A DNA stretch of 64,000 nt from Yoonia sp034652275. Lineage in GTDB: Bacteria; Pseudomonadota; Alphaproteobacteria; Rhodobacterales; Rhodobacteraceae. This document shows positions 50,506 to 58,829 of this stretch, one piece after another; position 1 is the stretch's first letter; each line of letters starts with the position of its first letter. The translations under genes and the position numbers were made by a program. Under the pieces are notes generated by a model. The model was not told the DNA's origin. It made no database searches and worked only from the letters and a program-made list of their open reading frames with translations. The stretch covers positions 806,001 through 870,000 of the forward strand of contig NZ_JAXIWG010000001.1 of assembly GCF_034652275.1 (NCBI RefSeq), written 5' to 3'.

Positions 50506-51693
50506 ATGACACGCACGCACACGCTGCGCCTTACCGGGGCGCTGGTTCTTGACAACGGCGCTTTGACACAAGGCGACATACTCGTCGACGGTTCGGTGCT
50601 GGCGCAGCCCTCGGGGCCTGCCGACCGGCAGATCGACCTGTCGGGCTATCTGGTCCTGCCCGGCATTATCGACCTGCATGGCGATGCGTTTGAGCGGCAT
50701 CTGGCCCCACGCCCCTCGGCGCCTTTTCCCGCCCGCATTGGTCTGCAATCGGTCGACCGTGACGCCGCCAGCAGCGGCGTGACCACCGCCTGGATGGCGC
50801 AAAGCTGGGGCTGGGAAGGCGGGTCGCGCGGCCCCGATTTCGCGGTGCAATTCATGCGCGATCTGGCGGCTTACAAACCCCGCGCCCTGACCGACCTGCG
50901 CATCCAGCTGCGCTGCGAGACCTATACCGTCAATACCGCCGACCAGCTGATCGCCGCCGTGCGGGACCACGGCATCGACTATGTGATCTTCAACGACCAC
51001 CTTGGCGAAGCGCTCGACATGATCAAGACCGACCCCGAGGGGCTGTCGGTCTGGGGCAAACGCGGCGGGCGTGATTTGGCGGGGTTCATCCGGCTGTTGC
51101 AAGAAACCAAGGCGCTGTCGGCGCGCGTGCCACGTTACCTGTGCACGCTGGCGGCGGCTTTTGACGAGCTGGGCGTAAAATACGGCAGCCATGACGACCA
51201 TGACGCCGCAACGCGCGATTACTATGGCATGATCGGTGCCAAGGTCTGCGAATTTCCGACCCGCCATGCGCCCGCCAGCGTCGCCAAGGCCAACGGCGAT
51301 CCGGTGCTGATGGGCGCGCCTAATGTCGTGCGCGGCGGGTCGCAATCGGGCAATATCGCTGCGACCGACCTGATCCGCGCGGGGCTATGCGATGCGCTGG
51401 TGTCCGATTACCATTATCCGTCGCTGGCCAACGCGGCCTTCACGCTGGCGGACAAGGACATCCTGCCGCTGGGGCGTGCGTGGGAAATGATCTCGACCAA
51501 TCCTGCGCGGATCATGGGCCTGGAGGATCGCGGCGTCATCGCGCCCGGCAAGCGCGCCGATCTGGTGATCTGCAATGCCCAAACCCGCGAGATCGAAGGC
51601 ACGCTGGCCGCTGGCCGCTGGTCGCATCTGTGTGGCGATCTGGCCGACCGCGTCAGCAGCGCACCGGTCCGCATGGCCCATGCGGCCGAGTGA
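50506..51693 (+). CDS. phnM: PhnM-type amidohydrolase (copy 2)
   Basis: A 395-residue paralogue of PhnM. The site-forming motif is PGIIDLHGDAFERHLAPRP (HxD), with GSHDDHDAATRDYYG, CEFPTRHAPAS and MGAPNVVRGGSQSGN. Compared with copy 1, it has HGDAF for HTDNL and an insert WGWEGGSRGP after the GVTT motif, so it belongs to a different subgroup. It may use a different ribose-phosphonate triphosphate, or be the main enzyme of this locus. ATG 50506 is preferred over TTG 50494. Confidence 0.9.
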   Translation: MTRTHTLRLTGALVLDNGALTQGDILVDGSVLAQPSGPADRQIDLSGYLVLPGIIDLHGDAFERHLAPRPSAPFPARIGLQSVDRDAASSGVTTAWMAQSWGWEGGSRGPDFAVQFMRDLAAYKPRALTDLRIQLRCETYTVNTADQLIAAVRDHGIDYVIFNDHLGEALDMIKTDPEGLSVWGKRGGRDLAGFIRLLQETKALSARVPRYLCTLAAAFDELGVKYGSHDDHDAATRDYYGMIGAKVCEFPTRHAPASVAKANGDPVLMGAPNVVRGGSQSGNIAATDLIRAGLCDALVSDYHYPSLANAAFTLADKDILPLGRAWEMISTNPARIMGLEDRGVIAPGKRADLVICNAQTREIEGTLAAGRWSHLCGDLADRVSSAPVRMAHAAE

Positions 51694-52308
51694 TCATTCG
51701 TAAAGGTCGAGGAACTCTTCGGCGCGCAGCTTGCGGAAATCATCCAAGGCTGCGCGCAACCGGTCGTGCGGCCAGTCCCACCATGCCAGCGCCATCATCC
51801 GGTCGGCGACAGGCGCGCTGAACCGCGAACGCAATGGTGTCGCAGGAATGCCCGCGACGATCATGTAAGGCGCCACATCCTTCGTCACGATGGCCCCGCC
51901 CGCAATCACTGCGCCGTGGCCGATCGTCACTTCTGGCCGGACCTGCGCGCCGTGGCCGATCCAAGTGTCATGGCCGATCACCGTGCGGCGGGTGCGTCTG
52001 TGCGCGAACCAGTCGGCATCGTCAGACGCATCGTCAAAATAGGACGCGGACCGATAGTGAAAGTGATGCAGGCTGGCCTTGTCCATCGGGTGGTCGGTCG
52101 CGCCGATCCGCACGAAGGCCGCGATATTGGCGAATTTGCCCAAGGTGGTATTGGCAATGTCGGCATAGCGGTCGCAATAGCTGTAGTCGCCGATTGTGCT
52201 GTGAGCGACGCGGCTGCCCTGCCCGATCTCGACATAGGCACCGAATGTGCTGTCATCGATGCTGCATCCGTCGTGGATGAACGGCGCATCCGCCCGCAAC
52301 CTTGCCAT
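51694..52308 (-). CDS. Hexapeptide-repeat transferase of phosphonate loci
   Basis: A 204-residue left-handed beta-helix protein: repeated hexapeptide turns (FGAYVEIGQGSRVAHSTIGDYSY; VTIGHGAVIAGGAIVTKDVAPYMIVAGIPATPLR in part) as in chloramphenicol/virginiamycin acetyltransferases. Family knowledge (TIGR03308-type) places it in phosphonate operons, where it may acetylate an aminoalkylphosphonate. It is the last gene of the phnCDEE unit: its ATG shares a base with the phnE stop, and it abuts the convergent PhnM copy 2 without a gap. Confidence 0.88.
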   Translation of the reverse strand: MARLRADAPFIHDGCSIDDSTFGAYVEIGQGSRVAHSTIGDYSYCDRYADIANTTLGKFANIAAFVRIGATDHPMDKASLHHFHYRSASYFDDASDDADWFAHRRTRRTVIGHDTWIGHGAQVRPEVTIGHGAVIAGGAIVTKDVAPYMIVAGIPATPLRSRFSAPVADRMMALAWWDWPHDRLRAALDDFRKLRAEEFLDLYE

Positions 52309-53636
52309 CAATGCCCGCCTTCATCGCCCTTGATCAGCTTGCGCCGCAACCAGCCAGAGATCGTGTCCATCACCATCACCATGATGACAATCAGGATGAT
52401 GTAATAGGTCACCTTTTCCCAATCGTTCTGGGTCTGCATCGCCTGTGTCAGGAACAACCCGATCCCGCCGCCCGTGATCGCGCCGATGATCGTGGCACTG
52501 CGGGTGTTGGATTCGAAGTAATAGAGTATCTGGGACAAAAGGATCGGTGTCACCTGCGGGATCACCCCGAACCGATAGCGTTGCACGGGTTTTGCCCCTG
52601 TCGATTGCACGCCTTCGATCTGCTTTTCATCGACGTTTTCCAGCGCTTCCGAAAAGCTTTTGCCGAAACTGCCGGTGTCGGTCACAAGGATCGCCAGCGC
52701 CCCTGTCAACGGGCCGGGGCCAAAGGCGCGGCTGAGCACGATGGTCCAGATCAGCCCGTCCACCCCGCGCACGAAATCGAACACCCGCCGCACCGCAAAG
52801 CGCAAGGCCACGACAGGGGCAAAGTTCTTGGCGGCAAGGAAGGCCAGCGGCAGCGCGATGATGGCCGCGCCAAAGGTGCCAAGGAAGGCCATCAGCACCG
52901 TTTCGCCCAAGGCCCAGAACACATCCGTGTGCCGCCAGAGCGAATTGCTCCAGAAATCGGCCCAAGCGCCTGCGATATTGCTGCGTGCAGGATCGATCTG
53001 GTCGCCGAACAGGATATCGCCCAGACCAGCGCCGTAATAGGGGCTCGCTAGCGTGAAAAAGAACAGCTCCCAGCCGTTGGAATACCGGAAAACTTCGGCC
53101 TTTGATCGGGTATAGGTCAGCCGCCCTGCGTCCGTCGTGATCGCGACGCGCGTATCGGATGCGTTGACCCAGTCGGGCGCCGGATCGGGCAGGTTCGTCA
53201 CCACCACGTCATCCACAAGCTGCAGGGTGATTGTCTCGAAATCGGGGCTTTCGTAGGTGACCAGCGTATCGTCGAGATAACGCACGATATGCCCGCCCCC
53301 CAGATCGACGACCATGTTGGTGCCCTCGACTTGCACCCACTCGGGGTTCTCGCCTGCTGGATAGGTGCCAGCGCGCGATCCTTCGATAGCAAAAGACAAT
53401 TCCGCATCGCGGTTGTCGCGCGCGACATGGGTCTTGTAGCTATAGGCATCGGCCACCAGCGTGCGGGCATTGTCCATCCGCGCGCGGTCGGCAAGGCCCG
53501 CCACATCGAAGGCGATGAAGACATAGACCAGATAGGCGAAGATCACGGCAGGCACGGCAAGTGCAATGCGTTTCTTGCGGATGAACAGATCGGCGGTTTG
53601 CTGGCGCAGGTCGCCATTGGTGGACAGCATCGTCAT
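52308..53636 (-). CDS. phnE: Phosphonate ABC transporter permease PhnE (large)
   Basis: A 442-residue permease. One helix at ~30-50 is followed by a ~140-residue periplasmic domain, then about five helices carrying the EAA-type coupling loop (GKSFSEALENVDEKQIEGVQSTGAK in part: EALENVDEKQIEGVQSTGA). PhnE forms the channel with its partner permease; the EN(V/A)D motif is characteristic. Starts at 53636 overlapping the partner stop by four bases. Confidence 0.94.
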   Translation of the reverse strand: MTMLSTNGDLRQQTADLFIRKKRIALAVPAVIFAYLVYVFIAFDVAGLADRARMDNARTLVADAYSYKTHVARDNRDAELSFAIEGSRAGTYPAGENPEWVQVEGTNMVVDLGGGHIVRYLDDTLVTYESPDFETITLQLVDDVVVTNLPDPAPDWVNASDTRVAITTDAGRLTYTRSKAEVFRYSNGWELFFFTLASPYYGAGLGDILFGDQIDPARSNIAGAWADFWSNSLWRHTDVFWALGETVLMAFLGTFGAAIIALPLAFLAAKNFAPVVALRFAVRRVFDFVRGVDGLIWTIVLSRAFGPGPLTGALAILVTDTGSFGKSFSEALENVDEKQIEGVQSTGAKPVQRYRFGVIPQVTPILLSQILYYFESNTRSATIIGAITGGGIGLFLTQAMQTQNDWEKVTYYIILIVIMVMVMDTISGWLRRKLIKGDEGGH

Positions 53637-54505
53637 GCCTGATACCCCTTGACCAGTCGGTTACGGTAATGGCTGGAAATCTGGTCGAAAAACACGATTG
53701 TCAGGAACAGCAGCACGAAAATCGCCGCCGCCAGATCGAACCGGCCCATGCCGAATGTCATCGCATTGCGCAGCTCGTAGCCGATACCGCCAGCGCCCAC
53801 GAATCCAAGGATGGCCGAGGCGCGGATGTTGATCTCGAACCGCATCAGTGTGTAGCTAAGATAGTTGGGGGCCACCTGCGGGATCACGCCCAGCAGCATC
53901 CGCTGCGACCAGTTCGCCCCGACCGACGCAAGACCCTCGACAGGTTTCAGATCGGCGTTTTCGGCGACTTCGGAAAACAGCTTGCCCAGTGCGCCTGCGG
54001 TGTGAAAGGCGATCGCAATCATCGCGGGGATCGGCCCGCCGCCAAGGATAAAGATCAGTACCAGTGCGATCACGATTTCAGGCAGCGCACGCATAATATC
54101 CATCATCCGGCGGAACACAGGGATCAGGCGCGGCCATTTCGCCAGCCCGCGCGTCGACAACAGCGACAGGATCAGCCCGAGGATCGCACCCACCAGCGTG
54201 GACACAGCAGCGATATTGATCGTCTCGATCAGCGCAGGAAAATAGGTGGCCAGATTGGCAGGCATCCGGTCGATCCGGTCCCATGCCTCGCTGACAACAC
54301 CCGCGGGAAAGTCGAAAATGCGCGGCAAACCTTCCCAGAAACCGCCCGCGCTGCGCGCATCCACGGTCTGAAATCCGGTCACCATCAGCAGAATGAACAC
54401 GGCCAATATGATTCCGCCATAGGCCCGTTTGCGGCGGGTCATCGCCATGTAATTGTCACGCGTTGACTGCGTGCCCAAAGATGTGGATGCGGAAATTTCT
54501 GCCAT
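53633..54505 (-). CDS. phnE: Phosphonate ABC transporter permease PhnE (short)
   Basis: A 290-residue permease with six helices and the PhnE coupling loop LFSEVAENADLKPVEGLASVGAN (core EVAENADLKPVEGL). The pair of unequal PhnE permeases is common in rhizobia and roseobacters. A strong hairpin separates it from phnD upstream, so it is probably made at a lower level than the receptor. Confidence 0.94.
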   Translation of the reverse strand: MAEISASTSLGTQSTRDNYMAMTRRKRAYGGIILAVFILLMVTGFQTVDARSAGGFWEGLPRIFDFPAGVVSEAWDRIDRMPANLATYFPALIETINIAAVSTLVGAILGLILSLLSTRGLAKWPRLIPVFRRMMDIMRALPEIVIALVLIFILGGGPIPAMIAIAFHTAGALGKLFSEVAENADLKPVEGLASVGANWSQRMLLGVIPQVAPNYLSYTLMRFEINIRASAILGFVGAGGIGYELRNAMTFGMGRFDLAAAIFVLLFLTIVFFDQISSHYRNRLVKGYQA

Positions 54506-54521
54506 GTCCCTGCCCTGTCAC

Positions 54522-54555
54522 AAAAAAGGCGGGCCCGGCTGGTGCCGGACCCGCT
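54522..54555 (-). terminator. Terminator-like attenuator between phnD and phnE
   Basis: Minus-strand hairpin GCGGGTCCGGC-ACCA-GCCGGGCCCGC (one mismatch in 11 pairs, 54529-54554) followed by TTTTTT (54522-54527). It looks like a complete intrinsic terminator, placed inside the phnCDEE operon, 17 bases after phnD. Confidence 0.75.
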
Positions 54556-54571
54556 TTTGGTTCGTTCTGCC

Positions 54572-55474
54572 TTAGTTCATCTGGCTGCGACGGACCGCGA
54601 TGATGGTCTCGTAGGCATCATGGCCAATGGGGGTGAAACCTGCGGTCTCACCAGCGGCGACGCCATAGGCGCAGGCCTCGTCGACTTCATGCAGGTTGGC
54701 TGTCAGATCAAACATGGTCTGCTTGACGTCATCGGGCAGCGCCTGACGGATCACGATGGGGCCTTCGGGGATCGGCTTGGACCGCCAGATTTCGACCAGA
54801 TCGTTCATATCGACTAGACCGCTGTCGGACGCACGGCGCAAAGCACCGGAGTTATAGCCGTCTTCCCAGTCACCCAGACCGTCAGCCCAAGTCACCCCAG
54901 CAGCGATATCGCCATTGGCCACCGCGACGATGGTCTGCTCATGCCCGCCGGTGAACACAACGTCAGAGAAATATTCGCCGGGTTCCATCGAGAAGCCTTC
55001 CTCGGGGATCTCGACCAGCGGGATCAGATAGCCGGAGGTCGAGTTCGGGTCACCAAAGGCGAAAACCTGACCTTCCATGTCTTCCAACGAGGTGATGCCG
55101 CTGTCCGCACGGGCAAAGCCGATGGAGAAATAGGTGAACGAGCCATCAAGGTTGGTCTTGACGAGGATCGGCTCCACCGCATCGGGGTCTTCGACGTAAA
55201 CGGCGGCATAGGCAGAGGCACCCAGCCACGCCATGTCGAGCGTGCCACCGATCAGGCCCTGAATGACGCCGTTATAGTCAGCGGCGGTGAACAAGCGTGT
55301 TGGGACGCCCAGTGCTTCTTCGGTATAGGCGCGGAAACATTCGTTGGACGCCAGACGGTCCTGCGCGTTTTCGCCGCCCAGCAGGCCGATGCGGAATTCG
55401 GTGATCGTGTCCTGCGCAAAGGCAGGGGCCACAAGGGCAGTCGTCATCAAGGCAGTTGCAATCAACTTTTTCAT
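54572..55474 (-). CDS. phnD: Phosphonate ABC transporter substrate-binding protein PhnD
   Basis: A 300-residue periplasmic receptor with Sec signal (cleavage AFA-QD near residue 21). FRIGLLGGENAQDRL, the central DMEGQVFAFGDPNSTSGYLIP motif (core GDPNSTSGY, phosphonate-binding Ser/Thr) and AVANGDIAAGVTWADG are classic PhnD features. It delivers alkylphosphonates or phosphate esters to PhnE/PhnC. A terminator-like hairpin follows it. Confidence 0.96.
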   Translation of the reverse strand: MKKLIATALMTTALVAPAFAQDTITEFRIGLLGGENAQDRLASNECFRAYTEEALGVPTRLFTAADYNGVIQGLIGGTLDMAWLGASAYAAVYVEDPDAVEPILVKTNLDGSFTYFSIGFARADSGITSLEDMEGQVFAFGDPNSTSGYLIPLVEIPEEGFSMEPGEYFSDVVFTGGHEQTIVAVANGDIAAGVTWADGLGDWEDGYNSGALRRASDSGLVDMNDLVEIWRSKPIPEGPIVIRQALPDDVKQTMFDLTANLHEVDEACAYGVAAGETAGFTPIGHDAYETIIAVRRSQMN

Positions 55475-55497
55475 ATCGGTCTCTCTTGGTTGGATGC

Positions 55498-55512
55498 GCC
55501 CCGTGACGGGGC
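55498..55512 (-). other. Small hairpin between phnC and phnD
   Basis: GCCCCG-TGA-CGGGGC six-base-pair stem in the 51-base phnC-phnD gap, close to the phnD ribosome site. No T-run, so it is more likely an mRNA processing or stability element. Confidence 0.35.
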
Positions 55513-55525
55513 ACGGGGGAAAGGG

Positions 55526-56344
55526 TCAAAGAGCGGCGGCTTTTTCCATCAGGGCCGTGGCCGCAGCGCTTTGTTCGATCTGGGTCGAGGTCATGCTTTC
55601 GGAAAAGCTGTCGTCGGCGCCGTAGATGTCGCGGGCGACACCCGTGGTCAGCTGTTCGGGCGTTCCGTCGAACACGATGCGCCCATCGCGCATGCCGATG
55701 ACGCGGTCGCAATAGCGGCGCGCAGTGTCCAGCGTGTGCAGGTTGGCGATCACCATGCGCCCGTCCTCTTCGTGGATGTCGCGCAGGGCCTGCATGACGA
55801 CCTGTGCGTTCATCGGATCAAGCGAGGCGATGGGTTCATCCGCCAGAATGATGCGCGGGTCCTGCATCAGTGCGCGCGCGATGGCGACGCGCTGCTGTTG
55901 GCCACCCGACAGGGCCTCTGCCCGCTTGGGCGCATGGGCGGCCATGCCCAGACGGTCGAGGATATCGATTGCTTTGTGGATGTCAGCAGTCGGGTAAAGG
56001 TTGAACATCGTGGCCAGCGTGGACTGGCGGTTCAGCGTGCCGTGCAGCACGTTGGACACAACATCCATGCGCGGCACCAGATTGAATTGCTGGAAGATCA
56101 TCGCGCATTGCGATTGCCAACTGCGCTTGGCGGCACCGCGCAGGGCTGTCACGTCCAGCCCGTCAAATGTGATCTGGCCTGACGAGGCATCAGACAGACG
56201 GTTGAGAATACGCAACAGTGTCGATTTACCCGCACCGGACCGCCCGATGATGCCAATCATCATGGGCTTGTCTACCGCGAAACTGGCGGCGTTCACGGCT
56301 GTGTTCGCACCAAAAGTCTTTGTCACTTTGTCAAATGTCAGCAT
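55526..56344 (-). CDS. phnC: Phosphonate ABC transporter ATP-binding protein PhnC
   Basis: A 272-residue ABC ATPase: Walker A GRSGAGKST, Q-loop IFQQFNLVPRMDVV, signature LSGGQQQRVAIARAL, Walker B IILADEPIASLD and switch NLHT (His). It powers phosphonate uptake. ATG 56344 has AGGGG upstream; the TTG at 56350 is not needed. A C-terminal extension (~30 residues, STQIEQSAAATALMEKAAAL in part) goes beyond the usual PhnC end. Confidence 0.94.
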   Translation of the reverse strand: MLTFDKVTKTFGANTAVNAASFAVDKPMMIGIIGRSGAGKSTLLRILNRLSDASSGQITFDGLDVTALRGAAKRSWQSQCAMIFQQFNLVPRMDVVSNVLHGTLNRQSTLATMFNLYPTADIHKAIDILDRLGMAAHAPKRAEALSGGQQQRVAIARALMQDPRIILADEPIASLDPMNAQVVMQALRDIHEEDGRMVIANLHTLDTARRYCDRVIGMRDGRIVFDGTPEQLTTGVARDIYGADDSFSESMTSTQIEQSAAATALMEKAAAL

Positions 56345-56475
56345 GTCCAACCCCTCGTGTTGGGCGAACGGATAGAGCCGCTGCGATTCACATTTGTGTA
56401 GGTTTGACGAATTTTATGTGACGCTGGGTCATCGCGCCGCCCGATGTCTGCGTTCGCGCAACAAAGGCACACATA

Positions 56476-56500
56476 AGGTCATATTATTGCCATTTATCTT
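56476..56500 (+). promoter_or_regulatory. Pho-box-like site and -10 upstream of the His-rich membrane protein
   Basis: AGGTCAT-ATTA-TTGCCAT (56476-56493) matches 5+5 of 14 positions of the PhoB consensus CTGTCAT-N4-CTGTCAT with the correct 11-base period, followed by TATCTT (56495-56500) as a possible -10. It points rightward, about 50 bases before the start codon. Confidence 0.42.
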
Positions 56501-56551
56501 GCCTAACCGACACAGAACGCCCGATGAAGGCTTGACTCGAGGGAGATACAG

Positions 56552-57610
56552 ATGACCGCAGCGTTGATGGCCCGCTATTCAGACCTGCCGTGGATGCGCA
56601 ATGCGCAGTTCGATACATGGTTCATTCTGGGCCTGATCGGTATCCCGCTGACGGTTCTGGCGGTGCTGACACTGGAACCCGCGCTGTTCATGCCGATCCT
56701 GCTGCTCGACCTGTGGCTTTTGGGCTATCACCACGTCATCTCGACCTTCACACGGCTGACCTTCGACAAACAAAGCTACCGCGAAAACAAGTTCATCATC
56801 TACGGGATCACGCCGATTGTGGCGGTTGTGACGGGTTTGATCGTCTGGGTCACGGGTATCTGGGCAATCGTGACGATCTATTTCTACTGGCAATGGTTCC
56901 ATTACGCGCGCCAGAGCTGGGGCATTTCGCGCACCTATCGCGGCAAGGATCCCAAGGCCGCCTATGAAAACGGCTGGTTCGACCAGACGATTTTTTATGC
57001 CGTGCCGGTGGCGGGTATCCTGTCACGTTCGGCCGAACAAAACGACCGGTTCCTCGGGCTGGAATTGTGGTCCATCCCCGTGCCGCAACTGATCGCCGAT
57101 CTCTCGCTCTGGGTGGCGCTGGGGCTTGTGCTGGTCTGGGTCGGGCTGCGGGTGCGCGCCGCGATGGAAGGGCGGCTTGCCATTGTCCACACTCTGTACA
57201 TGGCCAGCCATTTCTTCATCTTCGGCCTTGGCTATATCTTCATCACCGATATCAACGTCGGCTGGCTGATGATCAACATCTGGCACAATGCGCAGTACAT
57301 CCTGTTTGTGTGGATGTTCAACACCAAGCGGTTCAAGAACGGGATCGACCCCGACGCCAAGTTCCTGTCCTACATCAGCCAGCCCGGCAGGCTGCTGCAT
57401 TACCTGCTGGTCTGCGTCGCGATCACGGGCGTCGTTTACTGGGGAATCCTCGGAACGATCGACTGGCTGTTCTTTGCAGGCGTATCGGCGACGATCGTGT
57501 TGTACCAGATCGTGAATTTCCACCATTACGTTGTGGATTCCCTGATCTGGAAGGTTCGCAAGCCCAAGATGCAGGAAACGCTTGGCCTGTCATCCGCACC
57601 GGGTGAGTAA
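56552..57610 (+). CDS. Unrecognised His-rich polytopic membrane protein
   Basis: A 352-residue protein with about eight to nine helices. I cannot name the family. Histidines cluster near helix ends and are mostly in conserved-looking aromatic contexts: GYHHVIST, WQWFHYARQSWG, VHTLYMASHFF, IWHNAQYILF and NFHHYVVDSLIWKVRKP. Nine such histidines in the membrane recall di-iron membrane oxygenases/desaturases or haem-binding proteins, although no standard HxxxH/HxxHH set is complete. GGGAGATACAG precedes the ATG. An acyltransferase gene begins two bases after its stop, and a Pho-box-like element lies upstream, which together suggest lipid or envelope modification during phosphate limitation (inference). 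Confidence 0.72.
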   Translation: MTAALMARYSDLPWMRNAQFDTWFILGLIGIPLTVLAVLTLEPALFMPILLLDLWLLGYHHVISTFTRLTFDKQSYRENKFIIYGITPIVAVVTGLIVWVTGIWAIVTIYFYWQWFHYARQSWGISRTYRGKDPKAAYENGWFDQTIFYAVPVAGILSRSAEQNDRFLGLELWSIPVPQLIADLSLWVALGLVLVWVGLRVRAAMEGRLAIVHTLYMASHFFIFGLGYIFITDINVGWLMINIWHNAQYILFVWMFNTKRFKNGIDPDAKFLSYISQPGRLLHYLLVCVAITGVVYWGILGTIDWLFFAGVSATIVLYQIVNFHHYVVDSLIWKVRKPKMQETLGLSSAPGE

Positions 57611-57612
57611 AC

Positions 57613-58749
57613 ATGGCGCGGGCGACCGGCTGGCTGGCCGCCTCTTTTGCGCAACGGCACGGCGACAACCCTTGGCTTGACCTGCTACGGACGGTCGCGA
57701 TCGTATTGGTGCTTTTGCGGCATGGACAGCGGGCGTTGCTGCATGGCGTTGATCCGGCCACCTACAGCTTCTTCGATTATGTAGCGCTGAACGGCTGGGT
57801 CGGCGTCGATCTGTTCTTTGTGCTTTCAGGGTATCTTTTGGGGGCAAAACTGCTCGGCCCGCGCAGGGGTGCGGGGGTGAGCCTGTATTTGCAGGATCGC
57901 GCAAGGCGCATTCTTCCGGCCTATCTGGCAGTGCTGACGCTGACCGTTGCAGGCGTCTTTCCGGGCTTTGCCGTGGCGGGGCAAGACCTGACATGGCGCG
58001 TGATCTATCACCTGCTGTTCCTGCAGGACGTGCTGCCAAGCAACATCAACGTCGTCTTCTGGTCGCTTGGCGTCGAGGTGAAATACTATCTTGCGCTGCC
58101 CTTGCTGGTCTGGAATTTGCTACGGCTGGACAGTCTGGGCGCGCGGGTTGCGATGCTAGCGGGGATCCTTGGCGCAGGTGTAGCGCTGCGGTCCGGGCTT
58201 TATATGCAGATGGGTCAGCCTGTCGCTTATCCGACCTTCTGGCAGGACCTGCGCAGCCCGTTCTATGCCTCGCTGGATGCTTTGCTGATCGGCACGGGCG
58301 TCGCGTTGCTGACGACAGCGGGCAGGCAACTTGCGCCAGCCAACGCGCGGCGCCTGCTGGCGGTGGTGACGCTGGTAGCGGTGATCTGGCTCGCCTCGGG
58401 CGATTTCATGGGGACCATCACGATTTGGGACGTAAGCGCGCAGCCCGTCGCGGTTGCCCTGCTGTGCGGCGCGGCGGTCTGGGCGGCGGCGTCACTGCGC
58501 GGCCTGCCCTTGTTTGCAGAGCCCGTGTTCCGCATCGGCGCGCGGCTGTCCTATAGCCTTTATCTCGTACATTTCCCGCTGATCCCCCTTGCGCTCGGTC
58601 TCAGCGCCGCGGACAGAGGTCTACTTTTCTGGCCAGTGTTTCTCGGCCTGTCTCTGGGTGTGTCGGCGCTGATCTATCTGGGCATCGAACGCCCGTTTCT
58701 GGCACGGCGCGCAGGTGCTGCAACCGGCGATGTTGCGGCACAGCGCTAA
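57613..58749 (+). CDS. Acyltransferase-3 family membrane protein (OafA/YrhL-like)
   Basis: A 378-residue protein with ten or more helices. LDLLRTVAIVLVLLRHG opens the AT3 fold with the catalytic-type R..H, VDLFFVLSGYLLG is the hallmark loop, then RRILPAYLAVL and WSLGVEVKYYLALPLLVW, and LYLVHFPLI near the end. Such proteins transfer acetyl or other acyl groups to sugars or lipids in the envelope. It starts two bases after the His-rich membrane protein stop, so the two act as a pair. Substrate unknown. Confidence 0.9.
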   Translation: MARATGWLAASFAQRHGDNPWLDLLRTVAIVLVLLRHGQRALLHGVDPATYSFFDYVALNGWVGVDLFFVLSGYLLGAKLLGPRRGAGVSLYLQDRARRILPAYLAVLTLTVAGVFPGFAVAGQDLTWRVIYHLLFLQDVLPSNINVVFWSLGVEVKYYLALPLLVWNLLRLDSLGARVAMLAGILGAGVALRSGLYMQMGQPVAYPTFWQDLRSPFYASLDALLIGTGVALLTTAGRQLAPANARRLLAVVTLVAVIWLASGDFMGTITIWDVSAQPVAVALLCGAAVWAAASLRGLPLFAEPVFRIGARLSYSLYLVHFPLIPLALGLSAADRGLLFWPVFLGLSLGVSALIYLGIERPFLARRAGAATGDVAAQR

Positions 58750-58829
58750 TGGCTGATCGCAGGTCAAAGGACATTGCCCTTGGCGCGGCTTTGTCCGATG
58801 CTGGCGGCACATATGGCAGGTAAGACCCG

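Noticed and set aside
56405..56423. Two TGACG repeats upstream of phnC as a Pho box for the phosphonate importer
   Set aside because: The repeats are 14 bases apart, not the 11-base period PhoB needs; only the rightward site at 56476 fits the period.
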